A model generated the notes under the pieces. The model saw nothing but the letters and a program-made list of their open reading frames with translations. It ran no database searches and was not told the DNA's origin. From NCBI RefSeq assembly GCF_004786015.1, contig NZ_CP032096.1:1364001-1428000 (forward strand): 64,000 bases of DNA, given 5' to 3'. The number at the start of each line of letters is the position of its first letter. The first letter of the stretch is position 1. A program made the position numbers and the translations under genes. Below, one piece after another: positions 9,694-17,850 of the stretch. The DNA comes from Hydrogenovibrio crunogenus (lineage in GTDB: Bacteria; Pseudomonadota; Gammaproteobacteria; Thiomicrospirales; Thiomicrospiraceae).

Positions 9694-10122
9694 ATGGAAA
9701 GCTCAAGTGATTTTATAGAAGACTATCCTCAATACGAAATGAAGCCAGGTGAGGAGTACATGAGTCCTGAAATGCTGGAGCATTTCAAGAACAAGTTACT
9801 GGCATGGAAAAAGCAGTTGATTTGGGAAGCAACCAACACGGTTCAACACCTAAGATCAGACTCTTCAACGCCTGCTGACCCAAGTGACCGTGCATCTCAA
9901 GAGGAAGAATTTGCACTGGAATTGCGTACGAGAGATCGTGAAAGAAAGCTAATTTCTAAAATCGATAAATCGTTAAAAGACATTGAAGATGGTGATTACG
10001 GTTATTGCAAAATGAGCGGTGAAGAAATCGGCTTAGCACGTATGGAAGCCAGACCAACAGCAACTTTGACTGTTGAAATGAAAACCAAACAGGAAATGCG
10101 TGAAAAACAAGGGATTGCTTAA
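9694..10122 (+). CDS. dksA: DksA-family RNA polymerase-binding factor lacking most zinc cysteines
   Basis: 142 residues from the ATG at 9694, preceded by AAGGGAAGG. The coiled-coil tip motif (ADPSDRASQ, with Asp, Asp and Ala in the DxxDxA spacing) and the helix RDRERKLISKIDKSL are like E. coli DksA, which binds the RNA polymerase secondary channel and potentiates ppGpp. The C-terminal globular part keeps EEIGLARMEARPTA and ends KTKQEMREKQ, but the zinc site is broken: the four Cys of E. coli correspond here to Cys, Ser, Thr and Met, so only one is left. This resembles the zinc-independent DksA2 class. Inserted between two unrelated genes, it has its own promoter and terminator. Confidence 0.93.
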   Translation: MESSSDFIEDYPQYEMKPGEEYMSPEMLEHFKNKLLAWKKQLIWEATNTVQHLRSDSSTPADPSDRASQEEEFALELRTRDRERKLISKIDKSLKDIEDGDYGYCKMSGEEIGLARMEARPTATLTVEMKTKQEMREKQGIA

Positions 10123-10150
10123 CCCCTAAATTTCCCACAACCTTCTTGAT

Positions 10151-10174
10151 GCCTGCTTTCATGGCAGGCTTTTT
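10151..10174 (+). terminator. Intrinsic terminator of dksA
   Basis: GCCTGC and GCAGGC form a 6-bp stem with loop TTTCATG, followed directly by a T-run (10170-10174). Confidence 0.85.
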
Positions 10175-10221
10175 ATTCTCTAATCAAAACGTCTAACATA
10201 TTAGACAAACCCTAAAAATCT

Positions 10222-11790
10222 GTGAATTTATCTTTTTTATTTGACGAACTTTCCTGCTCAAAGCTTTACCCCCATGCCGTGGAGGTCATTACCACGATCG
10301 AAACGCATATTTCCATTATCTTTTTAACCGGTGAATTTGCTTACAAACTCAAAAAGCCCGTCGATTTTGGTTTTCTGGATTTTACTGACCTAGCTGAGCG
10401 CAAGCGATTTTGCGAACTTGAAATCAGCCTCAATCGTCGAACAGCGCCTGACTTATATTTAGACGTCTGCCCTTTGTACCTGAAAAACGATCACTTACAA
10501 TTTACCCCGCATGGCGAACCGGTTGAATATGTGATTAAAATGACGCAATTTGATCCAAACCTTGTGCTCGGTCGCTATTTGAAAGACCACACATTAAACC
10601 ATTCACAAATAAAACAATTGACAGAAAGCATCGCACATTTTCATTTATGCGCTGAAAAAGTCTCTGATGACCTAGCATTCGGACATCCTGATAATGTCAT
10701 CCATCCTATGTTGGATAATTTTCCTTCCTTATTAAAAACATTTACTCATCCAGAGCAACAGTATCGACTACGACAATTGGCCGATTGGACACACTTCACG
10801 CAAAAAACGCTCTTTAGAGCGTTACTGGAGCGAAAAAAACAAGGTTATATTCGAGCCTGTCATGGTGATATGCATCTTGATAACATCACATTATTAAATG
10901 AAAAACCAACCTTGTTCGATGGCATTGAATTCAACGAACAATTTCGCTGGATTGATGTAATGAATGACTTGGCTTTTTTAATGATTGATTTGGAAAACCG
11001 TCATCAGCTTGGGCTAAAGCGACAATTGTTAAGTTATTACATTAATTTAACAGGTGACTACAATGGGTTGAATTTACTGACATTCTACCAAGTTTATCGC
11101 ACAATGGTTCGCGCTAAAATCACCGCGTTAAGATACCACCAGTTAGAGAAAAACAGCTTCGAAGCCGAACATTATTATGCATTGGCATTGACGTATCTGA
11201 AACAGGCCGAAGACACCGCTTATGCCCTACCGGAACCCAAACTGATTTTAATGCAAGGTGTATCTGGATCGGGTAAAAGTCATTACGCTCAGCAAATCCT
11301 ACAACACCTCGATGCGATTATTATCAGCTCAGACATTGAACGCAAACGATTGTTTGGGATTTCCCCACTGCAACGTGTTTCTAAGGCAAAACAAAAATCA
11401 TTGTATTCGCCGGAAATGAATCGTCGAACCTATCAAACACTGTTGGAGCTGGCGAAAACCACCTTAGCATCCGGTTACAGTGTCATTATCGACGCCACTT
11501 TTTTAAAGGAAGCTCATCGACGTCCTTTTCAAAAGCTGGCTCAAAAGCAGGATTACAACTTTTATGTGTTTTCCATCCCCCACCATGACCACGTATCGAT
11601 CATTGAAGACAGTCTGGCTCAACGAATACAGACAAATGACAACCCGTCTGATGCCGACATCAGCGTGATGCAACGTCAACTAATACAGTATGAAGCGCCA
11701 GATTATGGACCAGAACAAGTATTCACACTTACTCCAAAAGAAGAATTGTCCAATGAAGCCCTCAAGAACTGGTTAAACCTGCCGTTATAA
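10222..11790 (+). CDS. Aminoglycoside-phosphotransferase-like kinase fused to a P-loop AAA/kinase domain
   Basis: 522 residues, with a GTG start at 10222. The N-terminal half (about 1-320) is APH/protein-kinase-like, with the catalytic loop ACHGDMHLDNI near residues 212-222 and a LFDGIEFNE metal-binding segment. The C-terminal part (about 335-522) is an AAA/zeta-toxin-like P-loop domain with GVSGSGKS at residues 346-353 and a later IIDATFLKE segment. The fusion is a known conserved architecture in proteobacteria (COG0645 with COG2187) with no established substrate. The gene lies between the dksA terminator and a secreted protein gene. It could phosphorylate a small molecule or protein; nothing in the sequence settles which. 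Confidence 0.8.
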   Translation: MNLSFLFDELSCSKLYPHAVEVITTIETHISIIFLTGEFAYKLKKPVDFGFLDFTDLAERKRFCELEISLNRRTAPDLYLDVCPLYLKNDHLQFTPHGEPVEYVIKMTQFDPNLVLGRYLKDHTLNHSQIKQLTESIAHFHLCAEKVSDDLAFGHPDNVIHPMLDNFPSLLKTFTHPEQQYRLRQLADWTHFTQKTLFRALLERKKQGYIRACHGDMHLDNITLLNEKPTLFDGIEFNEQFRWIDVMNDLAFLMIDLENRHQLGLKRQLLSYYINLTGDYNGLNLLTFYQVYRTMVRAKITALRYHQLEKNSFEAEHYYALALTYLKQAEDTAYALPEPKLILMQGVSGSGKSHYAQQILQHLDAIIISSDIERKRLFGISPLQRVSKAKQKSLYSPEMNRRTYQTLLELAKTTLASGYSVIIDATFLKEAHRRPFQKLAQKQDYNFYVFSIPHHDHVSIIEDSLAQRIQTNDNPSDADISVMQRQLIQYEAPDYGPEQVFTLTPKEELSNEALKNWLNLPL

Positions 11791-11819
11791 ACAATATCCA
11801 ATTAAAAGTTCAAACCATT

Positions 11820-12401
11820 ATGTTAACGACTGTTTTAAAATCGGTTCTCATTATCAGCTTTATGCTCATTCTGCCTGGAAACGTTTCAGCGGCAGAAGAC
11901 CGCCCGAAGCCTATTGATAAGGTCACCCTATTGGGGTTGGATTTAACTCAAAGTGATTTGGATTCCGTACGTCAACAACTATGGGACATTGGCGGCTTTA
12001 AGCAAGCACGCTCCACGGTCAGGCAACGCAATGTTGATAAATTCTTTGCCGTTTCACGCTTTAAAGACAGCTATTATGTTGAGTTTCGTTACGATAATGC
12101 GGGAAAAGTGACATCTGCTTACCAGCTATTCGAGTATCGAACGATTGAATTTCAAAATCGCAGAACCCCAGTACAGACTCGAGCGGTCGCTCTTGAAATT
12201 ATGAAACAAATCGGACAACCGACTCAAGTACTTCGTAAAGGCTGGGGAGGCATGCCGGACTATAATGCTTACATTTGGAAAAATGATCTCATGACCGTTG
12301 AAGTGGACCGAGAAGGCAGTGAAATCTTAGGCAATGTATTTGTCAAATACACTGTCAACAGAGACCCTTATTTTGTTGCAGATAAAGATAAACCGCAGTA
12401 A
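11820..12401 (+). CDS. Secreted protein of unknown function
   Basis: 193 residues. An N-terminal signal peptide is visible: a basic start (LKS), a hydrophobic core (VLIISFMLILPG) and a likely cleavage after VSA near residue 24. The mature protein is mixed alpha/beta with no motif that I recognise; it contains a tyrosine/aromatic-rich middle and the segment LRKGWGGMPDYNAYIW. The gene follows the APH-AAA kinase by about 30 bp and may be co-transcribed. It is probably periplasmic. Confidence 0.6.
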   Translation: MLTTVLKSVLIISFMLILPGNVSAAEDRPKPIDKVTLLGLDLTQSDLDSVRQQLWDIGGFKQARSTVRQRNVDKFFAVSRFKDSYYVEFRYDNAGKVTSAYQLFEYRTIEFQNRRTPVQTRAVALEIMKQIGQPTQVLRKGWGGMPDYNAYIWKNDLMTVEVDREGSEILGNVFVKYTVNRDPYFVADKDKPQ

Positions 12402-12448
12402 CATAAAGTTTAAAAGTTAAAGTCACAACAACAAACGGAAAAACCTTT

Positions 12449-12670
12449 ATGCAAGTTTCAAATTCAGCAGCGGCCTTTGCTTACCAAGGAATGCAAGATG
12501 GCTTTAACCGGCTGGCTGATAACAGTCAGCAATTAGCAAATCCAAATAACACCGACAAGACTGAAGCATTGGTTGATCTAAAACAGAACGAAACCCAAGT
12601 GCAAGCCTCTGCCAAATCGTTTAAATCTTATGATGACATGATTGGCACTCTAATCGATATCATGGCTTAA
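12449..12670 (+). CDS. Small helical protein resembling flagellar rod/hook ends
   Basis: 73 residues. The N-terminal half (SAAAFAYQGMQDGFNRLADN) is a helix and the C-terminal part (LVDLKQNETQVQASAKSF, then DDMIGTLIDIMA) echoes the conserved C-terminal helix of flagellar rod/hook proteins, whose ends read like LVxxxxxQxxxxANAK...TxDxMLGTLL. Similar small proteins are annotated in Pseudomonas. No other flagellar gene is adjacent, so function is uncertain. Confidence 0.55.
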   Translation: MQVSNSAAAFAYQGMQDGFNRLADNSQQLANPNNTDKTEALVDLKQNETQVQASAKSFKSYDDMIGTLIDIMA

Positions 12671-12690
12671 CCCGCCTACCCCTTTTGCAC

Positions 12691-13290
12691 TTATAAACAC
12701 TTGTTTTTTGCAACAAAAGAGCGCATTTCCGGCCAAGCCGGTTCCAAATGCTGAAAGGCATGATTCCCTTCTTTGAAAACCAATACTTTTCCAATGCTCT
12801 GATACTGCTGTTGTGCAATTTGGAAAGGAATCACTTCATCCTTTTCATCTAGTAATACCAAACTATCAATCGAGGTGTCCGGTGCCCGGTAAAATGATTT
12901 CAGTGCTTTTAAATATGGTGAATCAATTTTAAAAGACTCACCAGTTGCTTCATTCACATGACTGCCAGAATATGGTTCAAGCAATGGTACAGGGTCTAGT
13001 GCCGGGTTAATCATCACCAAAGGCACTTGATATTTCTGCGCCAAATATTGACCATAAAATCCGCCCATTGAAGAGCCAAAAATACACCAGGCCTGATCAG
13101 GATTCGATTCGACATGCGGTAAAATGGATTCCTGAATAATAGATTCTATGAATGCCACTGAATGCTCAGGAAAATCAATCGGGTAAGTCGGGGTCAACAC
13201 CTCTGTTCCCAGGGCGTTGAAATGCGCTTTAACCCACTGCCCTTTATAACTATTTCCCGAGCTTAAAAAGCCATGCAAGTAAAGAATCAT
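12691..13290 (-). CDS. yqiA: YqiA-family alpha/beta-hydrolase esterase
   Basis: 199 residues, close to the 193 of E. coli YqiA. The oxyanion-hole segment LYLHGFLSSGNSYKG and the nucleophile elbow GSSMGG (Ser74) are present; a late Asp (LLDEKDEVIP) and the His near the C-terminus (GNHAFQHLE) complete the triad. YqiA acts as a carboxylesterase on short acyl esters; physiological substrate unknown. It is divergent from recJ with only 14 bp between starts. Confidence 0.85.
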   Translation of the reverse strand: MILYLHGFLSSGNSYKGQWVKAHFNALGTEVLTPTYPIDFPEHSVAFIESIIQESILPHVESNPDQAWCIFGSSMGGFYGQYLAQKYQVPLVMINPALDPVPLLEPYSGSHVNEATGESFKIDSPYLKALKSFYRAPDTSIDSLVLLDEKDEVIPFQIAQQQYQSIGKVLVFKEGNHAFQHLEPAWPEMRSFVAKNKCL

Positions 13291-13304
13291 GTTAAAATTT
13301 CACC

Positions 13305-15098
13305 ATGCTTAAATATCCCAAAAAACCGCTCATTACCGAAAGAACACCATCCGATAAAATATACCAGGCCGCCCTCTCGCTTGGGTTATCAGAATTACAA
13401 GCCAAACTGGTAGCCAACCGGTTAACCGAAGCGGATTTCAGTCATGATAACATGCTCGAAGAATTGCAAAAAATCGTTTTTCCGAAGCTGCAGTACCTAC
13501 AACACCCAGAACAGCTAAAAAATGCCAAACAAGCTGCCGAGCTAATCGCTGATGCCGTTGAGTCGGACGGTAAAATTGTCCTGGCAACCGATTACGATAC
13601 CGATGGGGTTACTTCCGCCTGGGTTGCAACTCGGGCGCTCATTGATTATTTTGGCGTGTCACCTGAACGCATTGAACACATGATCGGTGAGCGTAAAGAA
13701 GGCTATGGAATCACTGAAGAAGTTGTGAATCGTATTTTAGCGATTGACGGAACGATTGATTTGGTCATTTCAGCAGATCAGGGGTCCAGTGACGAACCAA
13801 GAATTAAGCGGCTGGCCGATGCCGGCATTAAAGTCTGCGTAACAGACCATCACCAAATGACGACAGAAGGTGCTCCAGCAAGTGCCGCTTGCACAGTCAA
13901 CCCACAGCAAACGGGCTGTAACTACGATAAAACCGTTGCGGGGTGTTTTGTTATCTTTCTGGTGATGGGACAAACGCGCGCGGAATTGATCCGCAGACAG
14001 GTCATTCCCGAGAGCACGCCTTCTTTAAAGGATTTAACGCAGAATATTGCATTAGGCACAGTGGCAGACAGCGTCAGCCTGAAAAGTGTGAATAATCGTG
14101 CCATTGTCCAAGCCGGTTTGGCTGCCATCAATCAGTTTACGCACCCTGCCTGGCAAGCTCTGCAGAAAATGAATGACAATCAAGGGCAACCCTTTAATGC
14201 CGAATACCTTGGTTTTCAGGTGGCCACCCGAATCAATGCTGCAAGTCGCGTCAGCGATGTGACCACAGCATTTAAATTCTTAAATGCGCCCAACCTCGAA
14301 CAAGCGACCCCATTGCTGGCACAATTGGATCAAGACAACCTAGATCGCCGAAGCCAGCAAGAAGGTATGTTAAAGCAAGCCCGTGAAACGGCTGAAGCCT
14401 TGTATCACGAAAACAAATTTACTTTAAGTATTCGAATGACCGGCAATGCCGGCATCCAAGGGATTATTGCATCTCGAATTGGAGAACAATACGGTGTACC
14501 GACCATTGCGATGACGGACCTGGAAGATGGCTACTTGGCAGGAAGCGGGCGCGGTATTGTGAGTAATATTGATTTGCGAGAAGCATTTCAAACAATGGCG
14601 GAACGCCATGCGGGCTTGTTCAAATCCATGGGAGGTCACAAAGGCGCTGCAGGCTGTATGATTCCCATTGAAAAGTTCGACATTTTTTCAACGCTGTTTG
14701 AAGAAACGATTCAAGAACAACTGAACCATACCGTTCCAACACCGACCATTGAAACTGATGGTCAATTAGCCGGATGGCAACTCACGCCTTCGCTTATTCA
14801 AGAGCTGAATTTATTAGAACCCTATGGAAGAGAATGGCCTAAGCCCTTGTTTTCAGGATTTTTTGAAATACAGGATTTGCGCCCTGTCGGACAAACAAAA
14901 ACGCACTTATCATTTAAATTGCGTTCCGACGACCACCAAATAATCTCAGCGATATTCTTTAATGCCAAACCCAATGCTGAAGCGCCAGATGGCTTTTCGA
15001 TCGGTGAAAACGTGGAATGTGCTTACCAACCCAGTTTAAATACTTTTTATGGAAAAACATCTCTACAACTCAAAGTTGTTGCGATGAATCCTTTGTAA
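13305..15098 (+). CDS. recJ: RecJ-like DHH single-strand exonuclease
   Basis: 597 residues, similar to RecJ (577 in E. coli). Motif I TDYDTDGVTS (residues 94-103, with Asp96 and Asp98), the DHH triplet VTDHHQ near residue 180, LGTVADSVSL, RINAASRVSD and the DHHA1-domain GGHKGAAG glycine-rich motif are in order. RecJ is a 5' to 3' single-strand exonuclease in mismatch and recombination repair that needs divalent metal. The start follows a short upstream region from yqiA on the other strand. It is next to thrC, hom and an RpfE-like gene, as in Pseudomonas. Some motifs deviate from E. coli RecJ (TDYDTDG rather than GDFDADG), so a RecJ paralogue is possible. Confidence 0.85.
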   Translation: MLKYPKKPLITERTPSDKIYQAALSLGLSELQAKLVANRLTEADFSHDNMLEELQKIVFPKLQYLQHPEQLKNAKQAAELIADAVESDGKIVLATDYDTDGVTSAWVATRALIDYFGVSPERIEHMIGERKEGYGITEEVVNRILAIDGTIDLVISADQGSSDEPRIKRLADAGIKVCVTDHHQMTTEGAPASAACTVNPQQTGCNYDKTVAGCFVIFLVMGQTRAELIRRQVIPESTPSLKDLTQNIALGTVADSVSLKSVNNRAIVQAGLAAINQFTHPAWQALQKMNDNQGQPFNAEYLGFQVATRINAASRVSDVTTAFKFLNAPNLEQATPLLAQLDQDNLDRRSQQEGMLKQARETAEALYHENKFTLSIRMTGNAGIQGIIASRIGEQYGVPTIAMTDLEDGYLAGSGRGIVSNIDLREAFQTMAERHAGLFKSMGGHKGAAGCMIPIEKFDIFSTLFEETIQEQLNHTVPTPTIETDGQLAGWQLTPSLIQELNLLEPYGREWPKPLFSGFFEIQDLRPVGQTKTHLSFKLRSDDHQIISAIFFNAKPNAEAPDGFSIGENVECAYQPSLNTFYGKTSLQLKVVAMNPL

Positions 15099-15108
15099 AA
15101 AAGTCAAA

Positions 15109-15134
15109 AAAAATGACCAGGCCTGGTCATTTTT
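15109..15134. terminator. Bidirectional palindromic terminator with a CCAGGCCTGG core
   Basis: A perfect 26-base palindrome between recJ and thrC (convergent). The arms run AAAAATGACCAGG and CCTGGTCATTTTT, so each strand sees a stem followed by a T-run. The centre is one exact copy of CCAGGCCTGG (15117-15126), the overrepresented palindrome. Confidence 0.8.
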
Positions 15135-15164
15135 AAATAGAGTCAAATTTGAAAAAACATTGAA

Positions 15165-16640
15165 TTAACCCAAAAAGTTAAGAATTTCCTGTTCAATATC
15201 CGTTTTATCAATGACCGTTTTCTGAGTAATTTCTTTATCAAACAACGCCGAAATTTGATTTGGAATCTTTACATCGGCTTTTTCAGAAATCATTTGTAAC
15301 GCATCTCGGTCATGTTCAAACTTTTGTCCCGTCAAGGCATCTGCAATCACTGGTGAGAACTTGGTCCATTCAGCCGTCGAGTAGGCAATTGTTTTAATGG
15401 ATTGATCCTCACGACAGGTATGATAAGGTTTGAAACAGGTTGCTGTGTGAGGACACATTAAATAACCCTCAGCAAAGGCTTCACGAATATATTGCTTCCC
15501 TTCTTCATCGGTACAGAAATCCGCCGCAAAGATGGACTGAATTTCTTTCAGTTCTGATTCAGTCAATGCGTAATACTTATCTGTATCCAACTGCAGCATC
15601 AGTTCTTTCGTTCTTTCAGAACCAAACAAATCAAACAAGATACGTTCAATATTAGATGACTTTAGAATATCCATCGCAGGAGACGTTGTTGGAATGACCG
15701 ACGCATCACGCAAGTCATATTGCCCCGTTTTAATAAAATGCGTGAGCACATTATTTTGGTTGGAAGCGATATGAATCTGCTTAACAGGCAATCCCATTTT
15801 ATAAGCATAATAACCGCCTAATGCATTTCCGAAGTTACCGCTGGGAACATTCAAATAAACTTGCTCACCCATTTGAATTGCTTTGACGCGAACCAGCTCT
15901 AAATAACTGTAGATGTGATAGATGGTTTGAAAAATAATACGACCAAAATTGACTGAGTTCGCAGCTGACAAAGAAATATGATTTTCTTTTAACTTGTCAC
16001 GGAAAGTATCTGAAACCAACAAAGTTTTCAATGCCGTTTGCGCATCATCAAAATCGCCATGAATCCCGATGACTTTCAGGTTATCCGCATCTTCCGTTAC
16101 CATTTGCAAACGTTGTACATCAGAGGTTCCCCCATCAGGATACAAACAAACCACCTGAACGTTGTCACGGTTTTTAAAGGTCTCTAGAGCGGCAGGCCCC
16201 GTATCCCCACTGGTTGCCGCCAGAATTAGATATTTTTCCTGATTCGATTGCGCTACGGAAGACAGCACTTTACCAAATGGCTGCAATGCCATATCTTTAA
16301 AGGCACGCGTTGGGCCATGATACAACTCACTGACATACAAATCATCGTACACTTTCACAACCGGTACAGGATTACTTGGATCATCGAATTGATCATATAA
16401 GCTCAGGGCATCATCAATGACTTTTTCATCAATATCCACTTCAAACAAACTTAGGACATCTTTCGCTAATTTTTTATAACCGGAATCCACATGACTGTTT
16501 AAAAATTCGGCATCAAATACCGGTAATGATTCAGGTGAATAAATACCACCAAAAGAGGACATTGGACTTAAAATAGCTTGTGAAAAAGTAATCGATGGTG
16601 CTCTTTGACCGTCATTACCACGCGTTTCAATAAAGTTCAT
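15165..16640 (-). CDS. thrC: Threonine synthase
   Basis: 491 residues, a long gamma-proteobacterial-type threonine synthase. The N-terminal segment MNFIETRGNDGQRAPSITFSQ is the family start; the PLP-binding Lys is in HGPTRAFKDMALQPFG, and the TSGDTGPAAL loop binds phosphate. It makes threonine from O-phosphohomoserine. It lies downstream of hom on the minus strand, with an RpfE-like gene between them, and convergent with recJ. No threonine attenuator is visible. Confidence 0.95.
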   Translation of the reverse strand: MNFIETRGNDGQRAPSITFSQAILSPMSSFGGIYSPESLPVFDAEFLNSHVDSGYKKLAKDVLSLFEVDIDEKVIDDALSLYDQFDDPSNPVPVVKVYDDLYVSELYHGPTRAFKDMALQPFGKVLSSVAQSNQEKYLILAATSGDTGPAALETFKNRDNVQVVCLYPDGGTSDVQRLQMVTEDADNLKVIGIHGDFDDAQTALKTLLVSDTFRDKLKENHISLSAANSVNFGRIIFQTIYHIYSYLELVRVKAIQMGEQVYLNVPSGNFGNALGGYYAYKMGLPVKQIHIASNQNNVLTHFIKTGQYDLRDASVIPTTSPAMDILKSSNIERILFDLFGSERTKELMLQLDTDKYYALTESELKEIQSIFAADFCTDEEGKQYIREAFAEGYLMCPHTATCFKPYHTCREDQSIKTIAYSTAEWTKFSPVIADALTGQKFEHDRDALQMISEKADVKIPNQISALFDKEITQKTVIDKTDIEQEILNFLG

Positions 16641-16728
16641 GCTGTTTCCAGTAAATTAGTATGCTTTTAAATAACGGCAAATTATACAAAAATTAGGTTA
16701 GAAAATCCTTGTAAATCGGCGTCTAAAA

Positions 16729-17781
16729 TCAGACTTTTGTTAATGATTTTTTAAATCGCCAAAATCGCTTGAGATGTTTTGGGGTCAAGTAATAACGCTT
16801 CTGATTGCCTAAATCAATAAACAAGGACGTAATTTCTTTCTGACGTAACGCCTTAAACAACTCTGAAAACCACTGTTCTTCCAGCTCAAGTAAAAATGAC
16901 TGCCACTCTTCTTTACTACTGTTCTGTAAGGTTTGATATGGAGGTTCAAGATGAATCAAATGGTGTTGGGTTTGCGTTTTATCCGCCGATTCTACCCAGG
17001 CCTGGTAGTTTTTAGGTACCTCAAAAGCAGAAGCATTCGTAAGCTGCGCCATTCCTTGTAAGTATGGGTGCTCCGACCAAATACAGGCGTTATCACGCGG
17101 GGTTAATCGATCGGCTTTGACCTGCCCTTCTCCCCAAATCCAAATACTGTTGATTTCTGGCCAACCTTTTTCACGGCGCGCTTCATTTACAGGATGGGTA
17201 TAAAACAACATTTGTACTTCGTTCATCATTTGATGCCAGTAGGTACCAGCATTGCCTTGAGGATAAAGCCCGTCCACACTTTGGTAAGCCGCTTGTTCTA
17301 GCGGCACCGTCTGTATATCAATCGGTTGCGCAATTCGTAAATACCAATCCTGCGGAGAACCATATTCCAATTGCACTCGATCCGATTCAAAATGTGCATT
17401 AAATGCGCTGATTAAAGCCTTAGATTCGGCTTCTGTGATTGCCAGGTCTTGTGGAGGAATCAATACCAGCGTATCTCGATCCGCCACCATTTGCAATGGT
17501 TCGACCCGCAACCAGAACGCAGTGGAATCATAATCGGTTATCTGGGTAGCGGCCATGGTTGAGGCCACTGGCAAACACTCAGGTTGATGGAATAAATAAC
17601 TTGCTTGCTGATGAAATGTGGCTTTTTTAGCCGAAAACACATCCGCTTTACTTAAAAGTGTCTGTAGGTGAGGCAATGACATGGATTTGATTAAAGTGGA
17701 ACCTTCATCACTTTGAATAGGATGTAATAGTTCTGGAAGCCAGAACGTAACCGCTTGACCAACACCTTTTGATTGTGTCAT
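16729..17781 (-). CDS. RpfE-like protein related to phosphoglycerate mutases
   Basis: 350 residues. I match it to the COG4255/RpfE-type family, which has weak similarity to cofactor-independent phosphoglycerate mutases; the clearest family-like part is WGEGQVKADRLTPRDNA. Xanthomonas keeps this gene next to recJ, as here. No catalytic metal cluster typical of active iPGM is obvious, so the enzyme activity is doubtful. It sits between hom (minus, upstream) and thrC (minus, downstream), and a rho-independent terminator precedes it at 17804-17829. Confidence 0.6.
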   Translation of the reverse strand: MTQSKGVGQAVTFWLPELLHPIQSDEGSTLIKSMSLPHLQTLLSKADVFSAKKATFHQQASYLFHQPECLPVASTMAATQITDYDSTAFWLRVEPLQMVADRDTLVLIPPQDLAITEAESKALISAFNAHFESDRVQLEYGSPQDWYLRIAQPIDIQTVPLEQAAYQSVDGLYPQGNAGTYWHQMMNEVQMLFYTHPVNEARREKGWPEINSIWIWGEGQVKADRLTPRDNACIWSEHPYLQGMAQLTNASAFEVPKNYQAWVESADKTQTQHHLIHLEPPYQTLQNSSKEEWQSFLLELEEQWFSELFKALRQKEITSLFIDLGNQKRYYLTPKHLKRFWRFKKSLTKV

Positions 17782-17803
17782 CCATATTTCCTTTTTTAAG
17801 CGC

Positions 17804-17829
17804 TAAAAAAACCGGGTAAACCCGGCTTT
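17804..17829 (-). terminator. Intrinsic terminator downstream of hom
   Basis: On the minus strand AAAGCCGGG pairs with CCCGGTTTT around a TTTA loop and is followed by a T-run (17804-17811). It would separate hom from the RpfE-like gene. Confidence 0.85.
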
Positions 17830-17850
17830 ATCATTTAAGACTAAGCGACT

